Assembly: GCF_051521495.1 (NCBI RefSeq)
Contig: NZ_CP150355.1
Location: forward strand, 1-64,000
DNA length: 64,000 nt
Source of the DNA: Sorangium sp051521495
GTDB lineage: Bacteria; Myxococcota_A; Polyangia; Polyangiales; Polyangiaceae
Direction of reading: 5' to 3'
The notes beneath the pieces are model-generated. The model worked only from the letters and a program-made list of their open reading frames with translations. It was not told the DNA's origin and searched no databases. Position 1 is the first letter of the stretch, and every line of letters begins with the position of its first letter. The position numbers and the translations under genes were made by a program. Positions 1 to 8,478 of the stretch are shown piece after piece.

Positions 1-1416
1 ATGACGATTCCGAAACACGAGCCGCGCGAGGTCTTCGATCGAGCGATCGAGCATACGCGGGCGCTTTCTCCGGCCACTTTTGATCAGTGGTTCGGGGGGG
101 TTCAGTTCGATGATCTGACCGACGGCGTGCTCACGCTGCGTGTTCAGAACGAGTTTGTCCTCGAGTGGGTCAGGGACAATTTCCTGCCAGCGCTCACGGA
201 CAAGATCCGAGAGCTCACCGGCTGGTCGGTCCAGGTCGCGTGGACGGTGGATCAGAACCTCGACACGCCCATTGCGCAGCGCGTGGAGCTCACCCCGGTG
301 CGTCCGCGGGCGCTCGTGGTGCGTCCGACCAGCGCGGCGCCAGCGCCGGCGCCCCGGCCGGAGCCGGCGCTCCGGCGCGTCCCGTCGATGCCGGACGATC
401 TCAACCCGAAGCACACCTTCGCGAGCTTCGTCGTGGGCCCGTCGAACCAGCTGGCGCACGCGGCCGCGATCGCGGCCGCGGGCGGCGGGGGGCGCCGCTA
501 CAACCCGCTCTTCATCTGCGGCGGCACGGGGCTCGGCAAGACCCACCTCATGCACGCGATCGCGCACCGCGTCTTCGAGGGCAGGCCGGACGCGCGGATC
601 ATCTACGTCTCGGCCGAGAAGTTCACGAACGACTTCATCACGGCCATCCAGCACCACCGGATGGACGAGTTCCGCACGCGGTACAGGTCGAGCTGCGACG
701 TGCTGCTCGTCGACGACATCCAGTTCCTGGCCGGGCGCGAGCAGACGCAGGAGGAGTTCTTCCACACCTTCAACGCGCTCCACACGCTCGACCGGCAGAT
801 CGTGGTGACCAGCGACAAGTACCCCCAGAACCTCGAGCGCATGGAAGAGCGGCTCGTCTCGCGGTTCTCGTGGGGTCTCGTCGCCGACATCCAGGTGCCG
901 GAGCTGGAGACGCGCGTCGCGATCGTCCGGAACAAGGCGGCGCTCGAGGGCATCGCGCTCACGGACGACGTGGCGCTCTACCTCGCGCAGATGGTCCGCT
1001 CCAACGTCCGCGAGCTCGAGGGGACGCTGATCCGGCTGGCGGCCAAGAGCTCGCTCACGGGCCGCCCGGTCGACCTCCCGTTCGCGCGCGCCGAGATCAC
1101 GGCCACGTCGCCGCCGCGCGCGCAGATGATGAGCGTCGAGGACATCCAGCGCGCCGTGTGCCACCACTTCCACCTGCGCTCGATCGACCTCACCTCGAAG
1201 GACCGCCACAAGAGCGTGGCGTTCGCGCGCCATGTCGCGATGTACCTCTGCAAGCAGCGGCTGAAGTGCAGCTTCCCGGAGATCGGGCGGGCCTTCGGCA
1301 ACCGCGATCACACGACCGTGATGAGCGCTGTCCGCAAGATCGAGGCGCAGCGGGACTCGGATCCGCAGGTCCGCGCCCACCTCGAGGCGCTCGAGAAGAA
1401 GCTCGCCGACGAGTAA
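1..1416 (+). CDS. dnaA: Chromosomal replication initiator DnaA
   Basis: This is the ATP-dependent initiator that binds oriC and opens the duplex. The 471 aa protein is of usual length. It has an N-terminal oligomerisation domain (about 1-90), a short Pro/Ala-rich linker (about 100-130) and an AAA+ core with Walker A GGTGLGKTH near 175 and Walker B LLVDDIQF near 235. The C-terminal helix-turn-helix carries the DnaA signature GNRDHTTV near 438. The ATG is the first base of the window, so its promoter and RBS cannot be seen. No dnaN follows; the next gene is a convergent Ser/Thr kinase. Identification is secure. Confidence 0.98.
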   Translation: MTIPKHEPREVFDRAIEHTRALSPATFDQWFGGVQFDDLTDGVLTLRVQNEFVLEWVRDNFLPALTDKIRELTGWSVQVAWTVDQNLDTPIAQRVELTPVRPRALVVRPTSAAPAPAPRPEPALRRVPSMPDDLNPKHTFASFVVGPSNQLAHAAAIAAAGGGGRRYNPLFICGGTGLGKTHLMHAIAHRVFEGRPDARIIYVSAEKFTNDFITAIQHHRMDEFRTRYRSSCDVLLVDDIQFLAGREQTQEEFFHTFNALHTLDRQIVVTSDKYPQNLERMEERLVSRFSWGLVADIQVPELETRVAIVRNKAALEGIALTDDVALYLAQMVRSNVRELEGTLIRLAAKSSLTGRPVDLPFARAEITATSPPRAQMMSVEDIQRAVCHHFHLRSIDLTSKDRHKSVAFARHVAMYLCKQRLKCSFPEIGRAFGNRDHTTVMSAVRKIEAQRDSDPQVRAHLEALEKKLADE

Positions 1417-1494
1417 GAGCGCGCGCAACGCGATAGGAGCGCGCGCGGCAGGAAGGCGACCTGCCCGAGCCGGGGCCGCCGCCCGGTAGCGGGC

Positions 1495-1537
1495 CGCGCG
1501 GCGGCGGGCTGCGCGGCGCGCGGTCCGCCGCCGCGCG
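1495..1537. terminator. 13-bp GC hairpin between convergent genes
   Basis: A perfect 13-bp inverted repeat pairs 1495-1507 with 1525-1537 across a 17-nt loop. It lies in the 138-bp gap between the dnaA stop and the stop of the convergent kinase gene. There is no T tract on either side. The position and stem strength suggest a two-way transcription stop, but this is inferred from structure only. Confidence 0.45.
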
Positions 1538-1555
1538 ACCGAGCGCGCGGGGTTG

Positions 1556-4500
1556 TCAGAGCTCGGACAGCGCGGAGCGGGCGTCGTCCGCGACGAGCTT
1601 GTTGCCGTATGCGGACGCGAGATCGAGCACCTCGGCGAGCTCGCGCCGCGCCTCCTTCACCAGGCCCCGCTGCTTCAGGAGCGCGCCGAGCAGGTAGCGG
1701 CTCTCCAGGGCGTCGGTCCGGTAGGAGCGCGCGTCGGCGTAGCGCGCGAGCTCGCGCAAGAGCTCGCCGGCGCCGGCCGCGCCGCTCAGCCCGTCCAGGT
1801 AGGCGAGGTGCGCGCGGTTGATGGAGACGAGGCGCTCGTGGCCGCTCTCCTCGGCGATCTCCTTCGACTCGGTGAGCGACGCGTAGGCGCGCGGCAGATC
1901 GCCGAGCCGCCGGCTCGCGTCGCCGAGGTTGTGCAGCGCGGCCGCGGTTTCGAAGCGCAGGCCTGCGGACCGGGCGAGGTCGACGGCGCGGGCGGAGCTC
2001 TTCACCGCCGCGTCGAAGTCGCGCAGGAACACGTGCACGAGGACGCGCTGCTTCTCGCGCTCGCTCGCCGCCGCGAGGTCGCCCGGATCGCCGAGCGACT
2101 CCGCCCGATCGAGGGCGCGGAGCGCCGCCTCGATGTCGCCCGTCGCCGCGCGCGTCTGGGAGATCGCGAGCAAGAGCCTCGGGTCGTCGATCTCGCCCAT
2201 CGCCTCGAGCTGCTCGACGGCGCGCTCCGCGCGGGCGAAGTCGCCCGTCCTGACGCCGATCTCCGTCTCGCACGCGAGCGCCTTGCGGCGGAGGTCCTCC
2301 CGGGCGCCGGCGAGGGCGTAGGCCTCCTCGAGCCTCGCGTACGCGTCCGCGAAGAGATCCACCGCGCCGAGGGCGCGCGCCAGGTCGACGCGGGCCGAGA
2401 GCTTCTGCTCCGGGGTGCCGGCCTCGTCGATGCGCCTGAGCGCGCGGGCGGCGACGTCGCCGAGATCGGGCGCGGAGCGCACGCGCACGACGACGTCCGC
2501 GAGCGCGCCGAGCCACGCGGAGAGCTCCGCCGGCGAGCGGTGCGCGTGATCGCCGAGATCGAGCGCTTGGAAGATGAGCCGGAGCGCCGGATCGAGCTGG
2601 CTCGCGCGCATCTTGTGGAGCGCCGCCCGCGCGTAGAACGTGGCGGCCCGGTCGCGGTCGCCGGCCTGGTAGAAGTGCTGCCCGACGCGCTCGGCGTGCT
2701 CGGCGCTGTCCTCGCCGACGACCGCGACGTACGCCGCCGCGGCCGCCGCGTGCAGCTCCCGGCGGAGCTCCGGCGGGATCGCGTCGAGGACGATCTCGCC
2801 GTGCATGGGCGACGCGAAGCTCGCCTGCGCGGTGCCCTTGAGCCGCAAGAGGTCGCGGGTCGCGAGCCCGGAGATCGCGCGGTTCACGGCCGGGAGCTTC
2901 TGCTGGAGGAGCGCCGCGAGGACCTCGGTCGGCACCGGATCGCCGAGGATCGCCGCGGCCTGGAGCACGGCGCGGTCGCTCGGATCGAGCCGCCGCACCC
3001 GGGTCGCGATGAGCGTGCGCAGCGAGCGCGGCACCGCCGACGCGCCGTCGAGCCGCGCCTTCACGACGCCGCTGACGACGCTGAGCGCGCCGGAGTCGGT
3101 CAGCTCCTTGATGAGCTCCTCGAGGAAGAGCGGGTGGCCGCCGGCGCGCTCGCGGCAGAAGGCGACGACGTCGGGCGGCAGCAAGGTCGCGCCGATGCGC
3201 GCCGACATGAGGCGCGCGCTGTCGCTGTCCGAGAGCTCGCCGACCTTGAGCCGGTAGAAGTGGGGGTGCGCCGCGAGCAGCGCCGGCGGGTCGCTGCGCG
3301 TCGCCAGCATCAGCACGGCGCGGAGACCGCCGGCGCGGCCCGCGGTGGCGAGCAGCGTCTCGGCGGTGAGCTGATCCATCGCCTGCGCGTCGTCCCACGC
3401 GAAGCAGTGGAGCCGATCCTCGCAGAGGCTCTGCACCATCCGCGGGAAGGCCGTGCGCAGGATCGCCGTCGTCCCCTGCGGCGCGCGCCTCTCGGCGAGC
3501 GCCGCGCCGAGCTGGCCGAGCACGGCCGCGGACTCGTCCTCGCGCAGGCCGAGCGCTCGCAGCCTCGGCAGCACCGCGCGGATGCGCTCCTCGTCGTCGC
3601 CCTCCTGAATGCCGCAGAGCACCTGGAGCATCGCGGTGAGTCCGCTCCACGGGAGGTCGGCGCCGTTGTGCGGGCACGAGGCGACGTAGACCCCGACATT
3701 GTAGTCGCCCTTCGAGAGCCGCCGCTCCATCTCGGCGAGCAGCCGCGTCTTGCCGATGCCGCGCTCCCCCTGGATGACGGCGATCTGCGCGCGCTTCCTC
3801 GTGGCGGCGGCCAGGATGTCGCCGAGCTGCTTGAGCTCGTCGCGGCGGCCGACGAAGCGGCCGCACGCGCCGTCCGGCGGCTGCGCGGAGGTGACCACGC
3901 GCCCCCCCTCGGGCGCCGTCCGGCCCGCGCCGGGCAGCTCCTCGGTCGCGAACGCGTTGCGGAGGACGCGCCCGGTGAGGTGCGAGACGGCGACCTGGGA
4001 CTCGGTCGCGCGGGCGAGCGCCTGGGCGGAGGCGATGAGCGAGGTGAGCCGCTCGTCGCGGATCGGGGCGCCGGCGCTGTCGACCAGGATGCGGGCGAGG
4101 TGGATGCCGGCGGAGACCGCGGCGCCCCCGCCGCGCGGGCGCAGGATCACGAGGGCGGCGCGCACCGCGGCCTCGGTGTCGCGGCCGTCGGCGTCGCCGA
4201 GCCCGAAGATGGCGACGAGCTGCGACGCCTCCTGCTCGAGCAGCAGCGCGCCGTAGCGCGCCAGCACGTCGCGGGCGCGCGCGATGCGCCTCGCCGCGTC
4301 GTCCTCGGATCCGGTGAAGATGAGCACGAGCGCGGTGACCTCGCGCCGCTCGCCGAGCCCGCGCGCGGCCGGGCCGCTGTCCGCCTTCTCGAGCAGCTGG
4401 AGGAGCCCTGATGCCGAGCGGCTGCGCGTGCTCGTCGTGTGCGGCACCTCGACCGGCGTGCGCTCGTTGGCGCCGATCGGCTCCTCTTCGAGCGCGGTGC

Positions 4501-5473
4501 TCGCCTCGAGCACCGCGCCCTTCTCCTCGTGGAACGGCTCCAGGAACTCGGCGAGGTCGTTCGCGCCGAACCGCTCCGCCGTCGCGTAGAAGAAGCCGAG
4601 GAGCGCCTCGTGCAGCCGCCCGGCGTCGGGGAACCGATCCTCGGCGTTCTTCGCGAGCATCGTGCTCACGACGTCGACGAGCGATCTGGGCACGTCGGGG
4701 CGCACGAGCTCGAGCGGCGGATACTCGCTCGCCTGCAGCCGCCGCATGATCTCGAACGACGTCGGCGCCGCGAACGGGTTCGAGCCGGCGAGCATCTCGT
4801 AGAGCACCGTCCCGAGCGAGAAGAGATCGCTCCTGCCGTCGATCGCGCCGGCGCGCGACTGCTCGGGGCTCATGTACGCGAGCTTCCCGCGGATCCTCCC
4901 TGCCCGATTCTCGCCGACCTCCTCGTCGGTCATCGACTGCGTCGCCTTCGCGATGCCGAAATCGGTGACCTTCACCTCCCCTTCCCAGGAGAGGAGGATG
5001 TTCTGGGGCGAGATGTCGCGGTGGACGATGCCGAGGGGCCGCGACTGCTCGTCGCGCCGCCGGTGCGCGTGATCGAGCGCCTTCGCGATCTCGGCCGTCA
5101 TGAAGACGGCCATGCCGAGGGGGATCGGCCTCTTCGCCCTGCGGCAGCGGGCGAGGAGCGTCGCCAGGTCGAGCCCGGGGACGTACTCCATCGCGATGAA
5201 GTAGCTGGTCGGATCGCCGTTCGGATGGTCGACGCGTCCGAGATCGAACACCTGCACGATGTTCGCGTGCGAGAGGCGCACGGCGAGCTTGGCCTCGTGC
5301 ACGAACATGTCCACGAAGCGCCCCTGCTCGGCCAGCTTGGGGAGGATGCGCTTGATGACGAGGACTTTCTCGAACCCCTCGACGCCGAAGCTCTTGGCCT
5401 TGAAGACCTCGGCCATGCCGCCTTCGCCCAGGCGCTCGAGCAGGCGATACCGTCCGAAGGTCTCGTTCAGCAT
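1556..5473 (-). CDS. Ser/Thr protein kinase with cyclase-like, AAA and TPR regions
   Basis: This 1305 aa multidomain signalling protein starts with a Hanks-type kinase (about 8-300): glycine loop GEGGMAEV, VIKR lysine, DFG, and the APE-like site YMSPEQ. The catalytic loop reads HRDISPQN, so the usual Lys after HRD is replaced by Ser. Residues about 375-510 resemble a class III nucleotide cyclase fold (the stretch ending VAIFG...D, then RAAL), but I see no metal-binding Asp pair. Next come an AAA-type ATPase (Walker A GERGIGKT near 565) and a long helical TPR-like C-terminus. No membrane segment is evident. It lies 120 bp downstream of dnaK on the same strand and may be cotranscribed. Confidence 0.9.
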   Translation of the reverse strand: MLNETFGRYRLLERLGEGGMAEVFKAKSFGVEGFEKVLVIKRILPKLAEQGRFVDMFVHEAKLAVRLSHANIVQVFDLGRVDHPNGDPTSYFIAMEYVPGLDLATLLARCRRAKRPIPLGMAVFMTAEIAKALDHAHRRRDEQSRPLGIVHRDISPQNILLSWEGEVKVTDFGIAKATQSMTDEEVGENRAGRIRGKLAYMSPEQSRAGAIDGRSDLFSLGTVLYEMLAGSNPFAAPTSFEIMRRLQASEYPPLELVRPDVPRSLVDVVSTMLAKNAEDRFPDAGRLHEALLGFFYATAERFGANDLAEFLEPFHEEKGAVLEASTALEEEPIGANERTPVEVPHTTSTRSRSASGLLQLLEKADSGPAARGLGERREVTALVLIFTGSEDDAARRIARARDVLARYGALLLEQEASQLVAIFGLGDADGRDTEAAVRAALVILRPRGGGAAVSAGIHLARILVDSAGAPIRDERLTSLIASAQALARATESQVAVSHLTGRVLRNAFATEELPGAGRTAPEGGRVVTSAQPPDGACGRFVGRRDELKQLGDILAAATRKRAQIAVIQGERGIGKTRLLAEMERRLSKGDYNVGVYVASCPHNGADLPWSGLTAMLQVLCGIQEGDDEERIRAVLPRLRALGLREDESAAVLGQLGAALAERRAPQGTTAILRTAFPRMVQSLCEDRLHCFAWDDAQAMDQLTAETLLATAGRAGGLRAVLMLATRSDPPALLAAHPHFYRLKVGELSDSDSARLMSARIGATLLPPDVVAFCRERAGGHPLFLEELIKELTDSGALSVVSGVVKARLDGASAVPRSLRTLIATRVRRLDPSDRAVLQAAAILGDPVPTEVLAALLQQKLPAVNRAISGLATRDLLRLKGTAQASFASPMHGEIVLDAIPPELRRELHAAAAAAYVAVVGEDSAEHAERVGQHFYQAGDRDRAATFYARAALHKMRASQLDPALRLIFQALDLGDHAHRSPAELSAWLGALADVVVRVRSAPDLGDVAARALRRIDEAGTPEQKLSARVDLARALGAVDLFADAYARLEEAYALAGAREDLRRKALACETEIGVRTGDFARAERAVEQLEAMGEIDDPRLLLAISQTRAATGDIEAALRALDRAESLGDPGDLAAASEREKQRVLVHVFLRDFDAAVKSSARAVDLARSAGLRFETAAALHNLGDASRRLGDLPRAYASLTESKEIAEESGHERLVSINRAHLAYLDGLSGAAGAGELLRELARYADARSYRTDALESRYLLGALLKQRGLVKEARRELAEVLDLASAYGNKLVADDARSALSEL

Positions 5474-5593
5474 CGCCCCGCCTGCGCGCCGCGCGGCCCT
5501 GCGCCTGGAGCGCGCGCGGCGCTCCGGAGCGGACGGCCTACGATCGGCGCGCGAGCCGGCTCCGCCGCCCCGGCCGCGCCGCCTGGCCGCGCG

Positions 5594-7456
5594 TCACGTC
5601 TCGACGGCCTTGTTCGCGCCGGCGTCATCGTCCCCTCCATACATCGACTCCGCGATCCGGAACGCCGCCCCCTCGAGGCGCGCGTACGCGTCCCGGAGCG
5701 CGTCGAGGTCGCCGCCGCCGTCGAGCAGCTTCCGCAGCGCCGCGCACTCGGCGTGGACCTCGCCGAGGAGCTCGGCGTCCAGCAGATCGCCATAGCCTTC
5801 GAGGGCTTGCTCGGTCGTATAGACGAGGGTCTCCGCCTGGTTGCGGAGCTCGGCGAGATCGCGCCGGAGCGCGTCGGTCTCTTTGAACCGCTCGCCCTCC
5901 GAGACGAGCCGCTCGACCTCGTCTGGCGTGAGGCCGCTCGTCGGCGTCACCCGGATCTCCTGCACCCGCCCCGTCCCGAGATCCCGCGCCTCGACGCGGA
6001 CGATCCCGTTCTCGTCGATGCGGAAGGTGACCTGGATCTTGGGTAGCCCGCGCGGCGCGGGAGGGATGCCGGTCAGCTCGAAGCGGGCGAGGCTCCGGCA
6101 GTCCGCGGCCATCTCGCGCTCGCCCTGGAGCACGTGCACGGGGACGAAGCTCTGGTTGTCGACGCTCGTCGTGAAGATCTCGCTCCGCTCGGTCGGGATG
6201 GTGGTGTTCCGCGGGATGAGCTTGAACATCACGCCGCCGCCGGTCTCGACGCCGAGCGACAGCGGCGTCACGTCGAGGAGCAGCACCTCGTCCACCTGCC
6301 CGGAGAGCGCGGCGCCCTGAAGCGCCGCCCCGACCGCGACGACCTCGTCGGGGTTCACGCCCTTGTTGGGCTCCCGGCCGAAGAACTCACGAACCGCCGC
6401 CTGCACCGCTGGCATCCGGGTCATGCCGCCGACGAGCACCACCGTGTTGACGGCGGATACGGGGAGCTTCGCGTCCCCGAGCGTCGCGCTGCAGACGTCG
6501 ATGGTCCGCCGGATGAGGCCGTCGCAGAGCATCTCGAGCTCGTTGCGCCGCATCGTCCGCTCGAGGTGGAGCGGTCCGCCGCCCGGGCCGACGGCGATGA
6601 AGGGGATGTTGATCTCGGTCTCGAGCGACGACGAGAGCTCGTGCTTCGCCTTCTCGGCCGCCTCCTTGAGACGCTGGAGCGCCATGCGATCCCGGCGCAG
6701 ATCGATCCGGTTCTTGCCTTCGAACTCGTCGGCGAGCAGGTCGATGATCCGCTGGTCGAAGTCCTCGCCGCCGAGGTGCGTGTCGCCGCCGGTCGCCTTG
6801 ACGCTGAAGACCCCGCTCGCGATCTCGAGGATCGAGATGTCGAACGTCCCTCCGCCGAGATCGTAGACCGCGATCGTCTCGGCCTTCATCTTGTCGAGGC
6901 CGTAGGCGAGCGCCGCGGCGGTCGGCTCGTTGATGATGCGGCGGACCTCCAGCCCGGCGATCCGCCCCGCGTCCTTGGTCGCCTGCCGCTGCGCGTCGTC
7001 GAAATAGGCGGGGACGGTGACCACCGCCTCCGTCACGGGCTCGCCGAGGAACCGCTCGGCGACCTGCTTCATCTGGCCGAGGATCACCGCGGAGATCTCG
7101 GGGGGCGAGTAGCTGCGCCCCTTGACCTCGACCCACGCGTCGCTGTTCGGCGCCTCGACGATCTTGTAGGGGGCGAGGCTGATCTGCTTGCTGACCTCGG
7201 GCGCGGTGTACTTGCGGCCCATGAGCCGCTTCACCGCATAGATGGTGTTCTGCGGGTTCGTGACCGCCTGGCGACGCGCGACCTGTCCGACCAGGCGCTC
7301 GCCGCTCGCGGGGAAGCCGACCACGGAGGGCGTCGTGCGCGCGCCCTCGGCGTTCGGGATCACCCGAACATCATTGGCCGAGGCGACGCCTGCCCCTTCG
7401 ACGACAGCCACGCACGAGTTCGTCGTCCCGAGATCGATGCCGATCACCTTCCCCAT
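5594..7456 (-). CDS. dnaK: Molecular chaperone DnaK (Hsp70)
   Basis: This is an ATP-dependent Hsp70 folding chaperone of the cytoplasm, 620 aa and of normal length. The nucleotide-binding domain starts with IDLGTTNSCVAV and includes the phosphate loop DLGGGTFDISIL and the hinge motif VVLVGGMTRMP. The substrate-binding domain follows with LLLDVTPLSLGVETGGG, then a helical lid. The C-terminus is short and lacks the usual EEVD-like or long Gly-rich tail. It is 187 bp downstream of grpE on the same strand. No dnaJ is present, and no CIRCE repeat was seen upstream. I see no clear Shine-Dalgarno sequence before the ATG. Confidence 0.97.
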   Translation of the reverse strand: MGKVIGIDLGTTNSCVAVVEGAGVASANDVRVIPNAEGARTTPSVVGFPASGERLVGQVARRQAVTNPQNTIYAVKRLMGRKYTAPEVSKQISLAPYKIVEAPNSDAWVEVKGRSYSPPEISAVILGQMKQVAERFLGEPVTEAVVTVPAYFDDAQRQATKDAGRIAGLEVRRIINEPTAAALAYGLDKMKAETIAVYDLGGGTFDISILEIASGVFSVKATGGDTHLGGEDFDQRIIDLLADEFEGKNRIDLRRDRMALQRLKEAAEKAKHELSSSLETEINIPFIAVGPGGGPLHLERTMRRNELEMLCDGLIRRTIDVCSATLGDAKLPVSAVNTVVLVGGMTRMPAVQAAVREFFGREPNKGVNPDEVVAVGAALQGAALSGQVDEVLLLDVTPLSLGVETGGGVMFKLIPRNTTIPTERSEIFTTSVDNQSFVPVHVLQGEREMAADCRSLARFELTGIPPAPRGLPKIQVTFRIDENGIVRVEARDLGTGRVQEIRVTPTSGLTPDEVERLVSEGERFKETDALRRDLAELRNQAETLVYTTEQALEGYGDLLDAELLGEVHAECAALRKLLDGGGDLDALRDAYARLEGAAFRIAESMYGGDDDAGANKAVET

Positions 7457-7643
7457 ATGCGGCGAAAGATACTACAGGCCTGGATGCTCGCCGGGTGGGG
7501 AGACGACCTGGGCGCCCGCGATATTTGGGGAGATCGTGAGGCGAGGTGGCGGGGCACGGCAGATCCCGGACAGGATCACCGCCATGATGCGCGTGGTGCC
7601 GGCGGTGTGCGCCGGAGGAGCCAGCGCGACGCCGCGCGGAGGC

Positions 7644-8228
7644 TCAGTTCGCTGCGGGCGTCGCCTCGACGGGCGAGCCCTTCGAGACGACGACCATGGC
7701 CGCGCGGATCAGGTAATCGCCCAGCATGTAGCCCGGCTGAACCTCCGCGATCACGACGCCGGCCGGGTGCTCGGTCGAGTCGAGCTGCTGGATGGCCTCG
7801 TGCACGCTGGGATCGAAGGGCTTGCCGACCGCGGCGATGCGCTTGATGCCCATGCGGTCCAGCGTGTCGACGAACTGCTTCGTCACGATCCGGACGCCCT
7901 CGGCGACCGACTTCACGTCCGGCGCGCTCTCGGCGTGGCTGGCGGCGCGCTCGAGGTTGTCGAAGACCGGGAGCAGATCCTTCAGGATCGTCTCGCGGCC
8001 GCGGCGCTGCGCCTCTTCGACCTCGCGCCGGGAGCGCTTACGGAAGTTGTCGAAATCGGCGGCGGTGCGCAGCAGCTGCTCGCGCAGCCGCGCGGCCTCG
8101 GCCTGCGCCTCGCCTAGCTTGTCTTCGGGGGTGGGGGCCTGCTGCTCCGCGGGCTCTGCGCGCTCCGCCTGCGCCCCCGCCGTCTCCCCGGTGTTCTGGT
8201 TCGACCCATTCTGTTCCGAATCGCTCAT
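7644..8228 (-). CDS. grpE: Nucleotide exchange factor GrpE
   Basis: GrpE releases ADP from DnaK. The 194 aa protein has an acidic, Gln/Glu-rich disordered N-terminus. A long coiled-coil helix follows (about 35-95, including the stretch RTAADFDNFRKRSRREVEEA), then the C-terminal beta domain with the conserved VHEAIQQL and PGYMLGDYLIRAAMV segments. It is the first gene of the grpE-dnaK block. No Shine-Dalgarno sequence precedes the ATG. A promoter-like element ends only 11 nt upstream, which suggests a nearly leaderless message. The only other start would lie deep in the protein, so this ATG is favoured. Confidence 0.95.
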   Translation of the reverse strand: MSDSEQNGSNQNTGETAGAQAERAEPAEQQAPTPEDKLGEAQAEAARLREQLLRTAADFDNFRKRSRREVEEAQRRGRETILKDLLPVFDNLERAASHAESAPDVKSVAEGVRIVTKQFVDTLDRMGIKRIAAVGKPFDPSVHEAIQQLDSTEHPAGVVIAEVQPGYMLGDYLIRAAMVVVSKGSPVEATPAAN

Positions 8229-8239
8229 AGGACGGCGGC

Positions 8240-8267
8240 ACTATAACCAGCCGCGATCCGCTGGCAA
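8240..8267 (-). promoter_or_regulatory. Sigma-70-type promoter for grpE
   Basis: Read on the minus strand, TTGCCA (8267-8262) is followed after 16 nt by TATAGT (8245-8240). Each hexamer matches the sigma-70 consensus at 5 of 6 bases. The predicted start lies about 5 nt before the grpE ATG. This is a sequence match only. The rest of the 250-bp divergent gap towards argD shows no comparable match. Confidence 0.6.
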
Positions 8268-8478
8268 TCGCGATGCCGATGGTCGGTCCGGCGGCGGGCG
8301 CCGCCGTCCGGGCGCGCCAGCGCCCGCCGCCGCGCCAGGGCAGGGCGCCCGCAGAGGGCGGCGCGCGCGCGCTCCGGACGCGCTCCGGACGCACGGTTTG
8401 CCCGGGTCTCCACGATCCGCCGCCGGCGCTGCATCGACCGTTTGCTCCGACCCCCCGCCCGGCGTTAGATCGCCCCCC

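Noticed and set aside
1553..4411. Long plus-strand open frame antisense to the multidomain kinase
   Set aside because: It is the complement of a well-supported kinase gene; its product is Glu/Arg-rich with no domain, a typical GC-skew shadow.
8229..8478. Possible argD promoter TTGCTC-N17-TTAGAT
   Set aside because: Only 3 of 6 matches in each hexamer, which is expected by chance in this region.
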